Shown here piece after piece: positions 44,723-55,572 of a stretch of DNA of 64,000 nucleotides. The translations under genes were made by a program, and so were the position numbers. The notes below the pieces were generated by a model that saw only the letters and a program-made list of their open reading frames with translations, was not told where the DNA came from and made no database searches. Source of the DNA: Symbiotaphrina buchneri (lineage: Eukaryota > Ascomycota > Symbiotaphrinales > Symbiotaphrinaceae). The stretch spans positions 558,001 through 622,000 of the forward strand of contig BCIG01000019.1 of the NCBI GenBank assembly GCA_001599915.1, read 5' to 3'. How positions within the stretch are numbered: the stretch's first letter is position 1; each line of letters starts with the position of its first letter.

Positions 44723-44736
44723 AAAGACCGGTCTTT
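44723..44736. promoter_or_regulatory. 14-bp perfect palindrome next to a TATATAAA box
   Basis: 'AAAGACCGGTCTTT' overlaps the end of 'gtatataaa' at 44717-44725. No clear gene follows, so a regulatory role is only a guess. Confidence 0.35.
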
Positions 44737-44862
44737 TCCGGGGTTTGAGGTTTTTTTGCTGGTGTGGTATCTCGTTCCAAGTTATTACCTATACATACCT
44801 TATATATATGGGATTATATCTTTCCTGATCAATGTCTTGCCTATCCCTAGACGGACACCCAG

Positions 44863-44886
44863 ATATATAGACCTGTGTCTATATAT
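44863..44886. repeat. Hairpin: 10-bp arms with 4-base loop
   Basis: 'ATATATAGAC' and its exact reverse complement are separated by 'CTGT', followed by a run of T. As RNA this would fold into a stem; being A/U rich it would be weak. No terminator role is known for such structures in fungal mRNA genes. Confidence 0.5.
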
Positions 44887-46040
44887 TTTTTTATATACAC
44901 CGTCAACCTCTCCTGCTCTTGCTGCGTCAGTAGCCCGAAACTGTATTGCACCAACGTACAATACGTGAGAAGTGCCGCAATAGACGAAGACTTCGCCGAT
45001 ATCTTACCGGTGGCCATACCGGACAAGTACTGCATTTACGGTAACTGGTTCGTCGGAAAGAGGAATGAGAGAGCTGGCGTGAAGCCTTGCTGCCTTTTGG
45101 AGGATTTGACTTCCCTCCGGGCCACAGGAGGTTCACTCCCCAGACGAACATCATGCGCCATGTTGATGCATCACAGTGACATACTCGGTAAGCTCTCCTC
45201 CGTATCAAGGATGTACTGTACTGAGCCCTCCCAGAAACGAGGCGGATTCGTGAAAAGCTCCAACCGAGGTCCTGAAACCCAGCATATCGTCGGAGGAGGA
45301 TCACTCGTCGGATGAACCCGTTGAAGGGCAGAGAACTGAGTCGGTATCAATCATCTATGCATTCGGATGTGTGCTGATATCTGGTAGAGCCAAAGCCAAG
45401 GAACTCATCCTTTGAAGTTCCTTTCACCCTGACGGAGATCGATTCTCAGCATCTAGCACGAAGAGAAAGAAATGCCCCACTACGCTGCCCTATCGAACTT
45501 ATGGAAGTCCCCTGGTACCGGGTCCCCTGGTGACGATTTTGTCAAATTCATTCTCGCACAATCTGCAGGAGATCCTGCCCCCATGGCAGCCGTTGAACAA
45601 AATGGAAAGCCTCCGGGAAAATAACGTCGAGAGCACAAGACTCCGCGGAGTCTATATGAATGCCATGTATGCTCCAGGAATAGGTCCCGTGAGGCTGTAC
45701 GTAGGATCATCATATGGCCGTTTAGGCGTAGGACACCGTGTCCATGTCAAACAAGACAGGACTTCTTCTTCGAAAAGGCAAAATCTGGGTGCCTGATATG
45801 CCAGAAATGAACACCACATTGGTTACAAAGTACCATGTGAAATCACCAGAAGAACACCTGACGTCATGTGATCCTGTAGCTTAAGCAAGCTGGTAGCATT
45901 CCCGTTTTCAGGCAAGATCAAGAATGTGGAGACGAGGAGGTACGTGGCCAGGAGCGCGGCTAGGATGATGCGCATCAGACACTGGCCCAGGTTGGCCGTT
46001 GCATTACGTGACATCCAGCGTCATACGGCCCCAGATATAG

Positions 46041-46907
46041 TCCATTGGAAAGGAGGAAAAAGTTGATGTGGGCTCTCGAAGTAGCCCGCAGTGCTCGTTT
46101 GCTGCTTTGCCTGGTCAAGTACGCGCGCAGATATTGTTCGATCTCACGGAAGAAGTATGCCCTACCGCCGCTCCGGCTATCGCTACCTTCTCCGACTTGC
46201 CAACAGAGTTGGTATCAAGAATATACCACTACGTCCATGCGCAAAGCCGCATCTTACAGTACACCGGGCCCAAGAGTCAGCCCATTCGGCATACAAGCAA
46301 ATGGTTACGCAAATGTGTCGCCGGTTTACCTTTCGAATTACGGCCATTTTTCAAAGTGAACGAGGGCAGACCAGCACACCTTTTGAAGAGACTTGTTCGT
46401 GCTTTCAAGCGTTGCGGCGTGGATTCTGACGCCAAGTTACTCTGTGAGCTGTCTTCTGGGTTGGAAATGAGCACGGTGATCCGTCGACATCTGGCCGATG
46501 TCGACGCGATCCATGTTCTCCATGGTGTGCGGGTGACGGAAATTCATTTCGTGTTTTTACTCGAGTGTACCCCAGGTACGCTCGCGGAAGAGAGTAATCT
46601 GTTTTGGTGGTTGTATGCGTCGTTCCCCTCCTTGGAGCGTGTCATTGTAGAAAAGGCGGGTTGTTACGCGTTCCGGTTCGGTCAGGGTCCGGGGATGTCT
46701 CTGCGCGCAGAGATCCCAGTGGTGTTGGTAATACGACGATATTACAGTCGATGTAAGTGTGATCTTCCACCCTTCATTCCTCTTATCCGTACGATGGGAA
46801 GGGTCATGGTTTCATTATATTGGGTCATTATTCAAGATGATATACTGAAATTTATATTAGTGAAGAGGATGATGAGGTGGAAGAAAGGGAGGAGAGGGAG
46901 ACCATAG
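46041..46907 (+). pseudogene. F-box-like protein, incomplete or decayed
   Basis: The frame reads 'FSDLPTELVSRIYHYV', a good F-box core, about 50 codons in, then 'HTSKWLRKCVAGLPFELRPF' and a leucine-rich body ending near 46750. F-box proteins link substrates to SCF ubiquitin ligases. No in-frame ATG exists between the upstream stop at 46038 and the F-box. A possible acceptor (ATATAG at 46040) suggests a lost or unseen first exon. At the 3' end a GTAAGT donor (46753) could splice to 46861, but the acidic frame that looks like the natural tail (from 46862) would need a different phase. I read it as a decayed gene; a functional gene with an unrecognised first exon is possible. Confidence 0.45.
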
Positions 46908-47296
46908 AGACATCAAGCAACGGTAGTTCAGATGATGGTGATTTTGAGTATGAACATTCGGTATGAGTACCTTGTTTCTCTCCTTGTATCTTGACACTGG
47001 CGGACCAGAGTGGCTTACAGTGGAATGCGAGATAGAAGACGTGGTGATGGGGGATTCTTCGCCGACGATGTCTTCGGAGCCATTTACACTTACTTTCCGA
47101 TTTCCCGCCCTCCCGGACGAGACTGCCGAGCCGTCCTTGTGCATAATGAGCGGGGCATATCCCGACTCCGTTAGAAATGCGAGTCCGAGTCTCCATTGTG
47201 AGGCCAGAGGCATCTCTACCATCTCTGCCCGAAGCCCCGTCGATCGGCCTGGCTCGGCTGTATACACTTCGCCAGGAAAGCGGTATATATATATAC
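46908..47296. other. Intergenic
   Basis: Acidic-coding stretch to about 46966 belongs with the F-box remnant; beyond that nothing supportable. Confidence 0.4.
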
Positions 47297-47311
47297 ATTG
47301 ACACTTCTAAC

Positions 47312-47883
47312 AAAAGGTGTTAAGCTTGAATAGCTTGAAAAGAAACGAAACGAAACGAAATGAAAATGGCTTTATTACTGACGACCATACCGAAGTGCTA
47401 GCTTCGACTCTATCTCCAGAAGCGTCCGTTTTGCTAGACTTACAGTTCTATCGCCTTCACTTCTGTCAACGCTTCTAGTTCAAGTCCCTTTGTACTTCAT
47501 TAGAAGAAGAAAAGCATACACCCCTTAGATATGAGACCGCCTCGACCGGTGAGCATATCTACCGCTTCATCGACACGATCGCAAAGGTTATCCCAGCAAA
47601 ATATCGAGACAAACCTCGTCCCTCAGTCGGTATAATCAATGTTGGAGTAGCATACCTTGTTGTTATGCTCAAGGAACAGTATGAATCCTTTACCATTTCC
47701 AGCTACTGGGCGTTGAAATGTGACTCACTGTACAACACTCTCGTCTGGGAAGGCGTTCTGACCCGTCTGCCCCAACTGCAGAACGCGGCATTCGGAGCGT
47801 GCAAGAGCCGCTACGCGATCTGCCGCAAGAACCATTTCGGCGGCGCGGCCAAGTGTTATATTCGCAGGAAGCATGAGCAGTAA
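47312..47883 (+). other. Long unrecognised open frame without ATG start
   Basis: One reading frame is open from about 47312 to the TAA at 47881-47883 except for a single TAG at 47476, about 190 codons in all. It contains 'HIYRFIDTIAKVIPAKYRDK' and 'QYESFTISSYWALKCDSLY'. The first ATG is at 47665. I do not recognise a family. It could be the decayed body of a gene or chance. An (aaacg)n microsatellite sits at its beginning near 47340. Confidence 0.25.
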
Positions 47884-48068
47884 CAGCAAGGTGCGGTGGG
47901 AACACTGGCGGAAAATCTTCTTTCGACTGCGTCTGAGACAACGGCAGCCACGCACAACTTCTTCTTGCCTCTCGTAGCAGCTTCCTGCCTGCTTTCTCTT
48001 TGCATCCCCCTTGCAACAAACCAGCTCTCCTCTCGCGCTCTGCCAGCGTTTTCTTGACTTCCTCAACC

Positions 48069-48332
48069 ATGTCTGCTCCTGTGCCTGATGTGGCTGCGCC
48101 CGGCGTGCTTCCTGCCGGCAGTGACCAGGACCATCCCAGGCTGAACCCACGCAAGCTCCCTGAACCAGCCTCCCCGTGTAGGGAAGCGCGCGGTCAGCAA
48201 ACGGCACGAATGGTGTCAACGCTGCGTCCGGTGGTTCTCCGGGAACCATTGGGGAATTTCGAAGATTGCCACACGAAAGGATCAATGCGACGGTGCACCT
48301 ACTGCGCCAAGTCGAATCACAATTGTCTTGCT
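48069..48332 (+). CDS. Hypothetical first exon with a CxxC segment
   Basis: From the ATG at 48069 the frame encodes a Pro-rich segment and then 'RRCTYCAKSNHNCLA', resembling Cys clusters seen in uncharacterised eurotiomycete proteins, and ends at a good GTGAGT donor (48333). I cannot place the downstream exon; an acceptor near 48627 would continue in frame. A pyrimidine-rich leader precedes the ATG. Function unknown and reality uncertain. Confidence 0.3.
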
Positions 48333-49475
48333 GTGAGTGCTTCCCATGTCATGAGAATATCATTTCCTTCTTTCCTATGGGGATCGTCGGAACGGGAGAC
48401 CGACAGGCTGGTCGAGATCAAAATTTCTAAAGGCTGCTATCGGAATGATGTTTGGGATGAGATGTTTGACCCTCAGATCCTTACGAACGTCCCAGACCTG
48501 ATCATCCTCCGCCAGTGGAGATGGAAGGAGACACTCCCGAGTGGAGATCTTTTGAGGTTGAGAAGGTCGTAGGAAAGAGATTACGTCGGTATGGACGCGT
48601 AAAACCAAAGACTTTTGGCCTTTGTGCAGGAAAGCCGTGTGGAAGCTGGCGCGGTGGTGGGCAAGGCCTCTGGGGGTTGTAGCCGAGATGTCGAGCTTGA
48701 ATCGGATCTTCATAACCATCGATCGGTAGCAGATGATATATATGCTTCAGCACAGACCAAACCACATGCTGGAAGCTTGGCCACACAAAAGCGAAGAAGC
48801 CCCAGAGCCAACTACAATTTCTTGAGAGTCGGTTGTTGGCTCTGTTTGAAGGCTATAGTGTGTATTTTGGAAGCGGGTAACACGTTCCTTCAGGGGTTAC
48901 CCCTTACCGAGAGTCAGGGGTGGTCTCTTACAATGTCATACAGCGCACCACCAAAACCCCATAGCATTACCATATACACTCTCTCTATAAGCAATTATAT
49001 ACAGTATCACATCATTTCCAGATACATCGAAGAACTCCTAAAGCACAGTAACCTTCTCCAACAACTGGAAGGTCCCTATATCACGTGACCACACCCACTA
49101 AATCCGCTCTGTCGAGAACAAGCCACTTCCCGCCGCTATAACCGCCCCGACTGGACCCTAGCGATCCATGCACTAAAAGACGGGATGATGCAACCAACGG
49201 CCAGCGCCAGTCGCATTGATTCCAGTCGCATTTCCCTGGCGCAGATCCCCCGCTTGATTCGTGCGCAAATCTTCCCTTGTCCCTCCCCCGGTACATAAAC
49301 CCAGAAACTTACAAAAATCCCCCCTTCCCACCCCCATGGCATTATATGCATGAGTTCCGTCGCTGAAAATTGTGAGAAAAACCACTCAAGCATTTTTAGA
49401 TAATTCATAATTTAAGACGGATTGAGATCTGTTCTAGGGGAATCTGTGCGATTAACGCTCACGCGCTGCAACGGC
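48333..49475. other. Gene-poor stretch
   Basis: May contain the rest of the hypothetical gene starting at 48069; otherwise no motif-bearing frame. Confidence 0.35.
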
Positions 49476-51382
49476 ATGCCATCCACCATTGCGCGGCCAC
49501 GGCGCAAAGCGGCCGTTATTTCCAATTGAGTATTGAAGCCCCCAAAAGCCAATCCGCGCGCACGGATTTCTGCTTTATTGGAAGAATTGGATACTCTCGC
49601 CCAGGACCGCGCGCTCGATAGCGAAGAGAATACTGCGCTGAAGGAAGTCCGCGATCTGCTCAGCTGCGCTATATCAAAATTGAAGGAGGAAAGGAAACAC
49701 ACAGGGAGATTAGACAGCAAAGCAGAGGCGTTGCGGAAGAACAGAGGAGAAGCCACTGCGCGGAGTGGTCGGGGATGGGGTGCAGAGAATATGCTGGAGG
49801 GTCCTGGGGTGACAGACGAAGAGGGGACCGATGAGTCCCACGGCAGCGATGAAGAAGTGAATTCTGGATCTATGGATAATCTTGATGCTCAGATCCCCGA
49901 TGACCAGATCCCTGATGATGAGATCCCCGATGACGAGATCCTTGATGACGAGATCCTTGATGATGAGATCCCTGATGAGATCCCTGATGAGATCCGCGAT
50001 GATCAGATCCTCGATGATCAGATCCTCGCGTCCTCCTCAGATCCCCCTTCCATACCAACCGAGGTCGACGAAGAAGAAGAGACCTACCTCGACGCCAGCG
50101 CCAGCACCTACAACGACCAATCGCTACAGTCCTCCTCCGATTCACTAACCAGCGAGCTTGACGAGGAAGAGGAACAATACCTGGACAGTTCCGCAACAAC
50201 CGAAGATGATCTGCACTCTTTCCTTCAACGGAGTCATTCGCAACAGGAAACCACACCTCCGCAGAAACCCTCCGAACTAAACACCTACCTCCCTACCCCG
50301 ACAAGTCTTCCGCGCGCGCCTAACACGCTGAAACCTCTCCGCGAGGCTACAAAAGGCGTTCTGGAAACAGTCGAGGCAGGCAAGCAGCGCGCCAAACAGA
50401 CTTTCGGCATCATGGGCTACGACGCGGTCGAGACCGCTCTCGGTCTGCGTGAGCTGATTGAGGCGCTGCGTGGGTCGGGTTCTCCTTCTCCGGCCGGCTC
50501 GGGGGAGGAGGTGCAATCGGGAGTTCTGGACACTACAGCAACAGAGCCGCTGCCCGAGGGGGAGCAGGGAGGGGAAGACGACGAGTTGAGAACTCAGGTC
50601 CAACGGGCGGTGCAGAATGCTGCAGTCTGCGAGCTGCGCGAGGGGGAAGGCAGGAAGTCGGCGCGCAAGCGGTTAGCTGGCAAGGATGGTTCGGACATGG
50701 ATTCAAGAGGAGATGAGGGTCAGCTTGAGGCACAGCAAGTTGTCCTCACAGATGTGTTACGTGGAGCGGAAGTCAGGAGGCGGCGGAGAAGTGGAGATGC
50801 CACTCCAGGGAAGTTATTCAAGAGCGGCGTCACGGCTGCCGCGAAGGGGGTAAAAGACGAACTGCAGATCCTCCAGCAGGGAGTCCAAGAGGTAGGTCTC
50901 TCACCCTCCCACCTATGGTCCCTCATCTTCGTACCCTTTTCTACCCAACCATGCACTAACATCCACCCTTCCAGCTCCTAAACCTCAAAAAACCCCTGTC
51001 CTCCATCATCCCTCCCCCCACAGCCTCCCAGTCCACATCCACACCCTCCCTCCTTCCGCCTCCCATCCCAGCACCACCATCAGCATCAGTATCCATCTCA
51101 CCATCAACCTCAACATCCTCACCCACCGCCGCAGCAGTATCCGACCTGCACCTCTCCGACTTCGACATCGGCCGCGCCTACACGCCCGACGAGATGATGT
51201 GTGCCCTGTGGCAGCTGCTGCACGGGGTGATCTACTGCGCGAACATGCTCGTGGCAGCGTTTTTAGGGGTTGAGCGGGGGAGGGGGAATGTATTGTTACT
51301 GTTGGTTTTGCTCGGTGTTGGTGGGGGCTGGATGGCTTGCAGCGGTGAGGAAGGGGGGAGCGGGCTAGGGTTGAAGGGGTAA
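49476..51382 (+). CDS. Acidic repeat protein with C-terminal hydrophobic segments, unknown function
   Basis: Unrecognised fungal protein. The long frame runs from about 49530 to 50891, then an 83-bp intron (50892..50974) and exon 2 (50975..51382). Sections in order: a helical segment 'ISALLEELDTLAQDRAL', an acidic Asp/Glu/Ile repeat (15-bp DNA unit, 49886..50030), Ser/Glu-rich low complexity, a conserved-looking helical region ('TFGIMGYDAVETALGLRELI'), a basic stretch, and a Pro/Ser-rich linker. After 'IGRAYTPDEMMCALWQLLHG' come two hydrophobic segments. The frame lacks an ATG upstream of 49791. An ATG at 49476 is in frame but separated by a TGA at 49527..49529, so the start is either mutated (CGA to TGA would fit) or in an unseen exon. 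Confidence 0.6.
49886..50030 (+). repeat. Coding minisatellite, 15-bp unit (encodes IPDDE-type units)
   Basis: About nine degenerate copies of 'gatgaccagatccct', encoding repeated Ile-Pro/Leu-Asp-Asp-Glu/Gln. Unit number is probably variable between strains. Confidence 0.8.
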
Positions 51383-51702
51383 AGGGTGGGATCTTGTGAG
51401 GGATGGACAGGGATCTTGGGCGCGGAGGAGAGGGACGGTGGTTCAGGTGGTGGCAAGGTCCGAAACGGGTCTTGGTAGGATCTTGAGAAGGTCATACATA
51501 GGTCTTTCTTGAATGCGTATATACCCCTAGCTGAATGAACATCCCCGAGCATTGCTCTCAGTAATCCAAGACATTATCAAAGTCTATCAAGATATACACA
51601 TCAATATCCATTCAAAGGAGATGTCAATTCCCTCTCCTCACTCAGACCATAGGGTATCTCTGCTTTCATCCATCTCGTAACAAAAACACCATAACCACTA
51701 CC
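51383..51702. other. Convergent 3' region
   Basis: 320 bp; nothing seen. Confidence 0.45.
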
Positions 51703-53864
51703 TCAAAATAAATCCGCAACCTTCTTCTCCCTTCCCGCCTCGTCCCCAGCAGCAACCCTCTCCTGCTCGACCCGAGCAAGCGCTCTTTTCCGCGCGGAGT
51801 CATGCGGGTCGGTATACGCTTCCAAGCCGTTCTTGCCCGGCTTGAGAGTATCTCTCCTGCCCGCGTCATCTCCTTCCCCATCCTCCTCCGCAGGATCTAT
51901 ATTATTCCCCTCGAACGGTTCCGGCGACGCACACACCTCGACCTCCTCCTCTTCCTTCCCCTCGGCATAACCCTCATCCTCTTCCGCTTCCTTCGCCTCA
52001 TCCTCCGCAGGTCGCGCTCTCCTTAACGCCCTCCGTCTCGCAAAATCGTGCGGTCTCCGAAACGGATCCCCATCCCCCTCCGCACCCCCGTTCACATCCT
52101 CCACATGCAGCACCTCCAACCCCTCCTGTTGTTGTTGCTCCGGAGGCCCCGTCACAGGCGTGGTCTCTTCCGGCAGAACAACCTGCTCCGCCTCTAACCC
52201 TTCACCGCGGAGGACCCAACCCTGGACAACCTCAACACAATCTTCCAGCAGGCGATGATAGCCCGGATTACGCTCCTCTTCGAACATGCTAACGTGCGCC
52301 TCGACCTCATCGCCCGCAACTAGATTAATCTCTTTCTTCCACGCGCCCTTCTTCGCTCCCCCCTCCTTCCCCTCCCCCTTCCCGGCCTCTTTCCCCTCTC
52401 CTCTCCCACCTCCAGCACCCTCCTTCGGCACCGCACAAAACGTCCTCCCCCCCATCGCCGCGCCCTTCCAGCCAGGCACGCTCACCGCAGGAATCACATG
52501 GCGTCCCAGACACGTATACAGATTCACAAAGCCCACGCCCTGCAGCTCTAGCAACTTCTGCACGCGACGCCGACACGTTTTCGGCTGCAGCAGCGCGCCG
52601 ACGAACGTCAAGTGCGCGACCAGCCACGCGTAGCCCTGCCATAGCTCGTCGCGCTTCGTGTATGCGGCGACGCCGAGTGCGGCGGCCGCGCCTGTGGTGC
52701 CGAGATACGCGGCGAGAGTGCGCCATGCGGGCACGGCGTACGGCGCGAGCGTTAGCAGCCGGGACTTGCGGGGTGGTGCGTCGCTGGTGCTGGTGGAGGG
52801 GCTTCCCGGAGAGGGAGTGCTGGTGGTACTGGTGCTGGTGGAGGTGGGACGCCGTTTGAAGGGCGAGGGGAGAAGCGTCATGAGTCGGTAAGCGCTGCTG
52901 ATGCGGGAGAACTGCGAGAAGGCGCCGTAGGCGAGCATGGGCGAGGCGAGGCCCAGGAAGGGCGTGTCGAGGCAGAGGAGCGCGAGAATGCGTGGGGCGG
53001 GTTTGGAGCTGAGGGAGGTGCTTGCTGGTGGGTTGGTTGTGGGATTGGAGGGTTCCGCGGCGAGAGGTTCGCTGTGTTCGACGTTGACGTCGTTGCCCGG
53101 AGTAGGCGTGTCTGGGAGCGGGATGGAAGCTGGAGGAAGCTCTGCTGCGGGCAGACTAGTATCTTCAGATGGGATATCTGGAACATCGCCTGCGGCGGCG
53201 GAGGTAGTTCCGGACGGGTCCTCGTCGGCGGCATTCTCGTCCGCATTGACGAGCGTTTCGCTCTCCTTCCCCTCTTTCTCGGACTCAATCGAAAGAACCG
53301 TTTCCGCGGCAACGAAACCCCTGCTCTCATCAGCCATCTCCTCACTTCCAGTCTCACCATATACACGTAACAGTCAAACATACCCCATCGAATGAGCCGC
53401 CAAGATCACCTGCACCGGCTCGTCGGAGCTGTTCTCCGCCTCGAGCGCGTCGACGCGTTGCTGCAGCCTGATGGGTCCGATAGCATGTCAGTACATCTAT
53501 CCAGCTACATACGAGCAAAGAGCAGCAGAAGAGAGTTGCTTACCATTCGCGGAACTTCGCAACACACTGCACAAGGTTCCCAGAGGTCTCGTATTTCGGG
53601 TAAACGGCGGCGGAGACGGTCCAGTCTGGTAATGAGTCCTGCAGCTGGGCCTGGAGATGCTGTTGTGGTCTTGTTAGATGCGGAAGATATATTCCAATTT
53701 CCAAGGGTGGAGCTTACGGAGGGGAAGGAGTGGAATGTGTCGTCGTTGCCCTATTGGAGCGTCAATATCTGGCTATCTGGCTGGGAGGTTGCAGCGGATA
53801 GGGGGTAGGGGGTGGTGCTGACACTAAAGCCGTGGATGAAACATAATAATAGATTATTCCCCAT
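51703..53864 (-). CDS. DUF676-like serine hydrolase (alpha/beta-hydrolase)
   Basis: Putative lipase/esterase conserved in ascomycetes. Exons: 53864..53823, 53750..53718, 53659..53544, 53467..53384, 53320..51703, giving 630 aa. Three small 5' exons assemble 'LLLCFIHGFSGNDDTFHSFP' (His-Gly oxyanion motif, residues 5-24), then 'YPKYETSGNL', then 'VILAAHSMGG' with the nucleophile Ser near residue 90, continuing into 'FVAAETVLS'. 'ILALLCLDTPFLGL' is the next conserved strand. After about residue 250 come hydrophobic segments and a long charged, Glu-rich tail ending in two related 'PHD(S/F)ARKRAL' motifs. The ATG at the start of the large last exon (53337) is a decoy. The first intron donor (GTCAGC) is weak, so that junction is the least certain. 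Confidence 0.83.
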
Positions 53865-55572
53865 TCTTCTTGCGATGGATATTGCAACATTTGAATTCTG
53901 TACGGGGTAACTATGCAACTCTGTATTCCTGATGCAAAAGAAATATAGAACAAATCTAGACACCGTCTTTGCGAGCAATGCTCAGAATGTCTAACCCCTA
54001 CAACGGGCGCGTCTCCTCTCTTGCGCACAAGCATCCAGACTCCACTGGGAAGCTACAGCACACTCACTTAGAGCCATTGCGTTGACCCCCTACTGGGACA
54101 TATTCCGTACAGTCAATTGCAAAGTACACCCACCCGGGGTACTGCCGCGCCACACCCATCAGGCAGCATCTCATCTCATCCCTTCACACAACGATGCTCT
54201 CGTAGCTCCACACTAGCCACATCCCGTGGCGTCATCTGCCTCCCTTAGCATCGTAGAGCAGGCTGGATTTACGTCATGATCCTTCCACGCAGTCTGCAGC
54301 GGAGAACTCGGAAGGAGGTGTTTCCGAGACGGCAATGCGAATACGAAGCTATGAGGAGTCGCCAAGGGGGAGAAGATGCAATTGTGGCGTCAGGACGAGG
54401 TGCTGGAGGTGTGGCTGGCTCGATGGTGGCTGCTTGGACGCTGATCGAAGCCACAAATCCTGATTGCTGTGGTCAAGGAATGACCGAGGGAGCCAATGAA
54501 GGGCGCTGAGGAGACGAAGGAAGAGGGGAAGATGGGATGAGCTAAGCACTACTTCGTACCTTTTAGTTAAGACAGTGACCAAGAAGTATAGCATCACGTA
54601 CCTCAGTCGTCCAACATGTTACATGTCAACGATACACTGAGCCTGGCAGAGACATAAGGTAGCTTCCACCTCCACTGTACCTAGCAACGTACCTGGTATA
54701 GTCTGGTACAGGGTACAGCGATCATCTCACGGCAACCTTTCCCGACATCTTGGCGTACCCGGCTAACAGGCCGCACATCCAGCCTTAGCGCGCCCATGCC
54801 TGTCAACCGCGCCGGCGTGCCGATCATCCTCGAACACGCGGCTCGCTTAGCCTTGCACGATCCGGCAAAGCGCGCCTGTACTTAATCCCCGATGCCACAG
54901 AAGCCCACCCTCGTCCTCCCCCTTGTCCAAAGTACCCCCGCCGATCATCTCAAGCCTCGCTTGCAGGTCCACGCGTCTGAACGTCCGTTCCCAACCTTAC
55001 CAACTCCGACCGTTTCTTCACCACTGAGCTCAACTGCTCTGCGATCGATCGACGCTACCTTACTTACCTTAGGTGGATAGAGTGCTAAGCGAGCACCTTT
55101 TGACGTTGCTGATCCGCCGCGCCCGCACCACGTTCCATCGGACAACGGCTTGCATCATGCCCGCGTCGATCACACCTCCAAGCGGCGTGGGATAGCATGT
55201 CTCGCTGCTTTTGAGGCCGAACGCTGCTGTGGCTGGTGTGCCTGTGTACTACGAAGGACATCGGTTGCGGAAACGTCTATTTCGCAGGGCGGCTGAAGGA
55301 TGGGATGAAGAGTGAGGGTGCGAGATGGATGTCCTGAGGCTAGACGTCATTGGATGGCCGTGCACTAGCCACACCTCGATGGACCTCTGCGCAACATCAG
55401 AGGATTTGGCGTCCAATGTCGCATAACAAAACATAGAAAACCGGGATTGTGGCTTAGGAATTCCGTATATCCTATTTCTCTTTTACCAAATCATGTTTCA
55501 CCACTACTGAAGGTACTTTACAAGTGGTCTCACATACATCGTACCTGCACCTCGCTATACCCTTGATCCCGT
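53865..55572. other. 1.7-kb intergenic region with GTACC motif cluster
   Basis: No supportable gene. Six 'gtacc' or 'ggtac' copies occur between 54556 and 54716, noted as a finding. Small frames at 54276 and 54892 are motif-free. Confidence 0.45.

Larger units (their letters stand above)
44172..46040. other. 1.9-kb region without a recognised gene
   Basis: AT-rich with two palindromes (listed separately). A 50-codon plus frame from an ATG at 45472 and a minus frame 46014..45823 with one hydrophobic segment have no other support. I do not call them. Confidence 0.4.

Noticed and set aside
53337-53339. ATG as start of the DUF676-like gene
   Set aside because: It lies inside an intron; the nucleophile elbow and oxyanion motif are in upstream exons.
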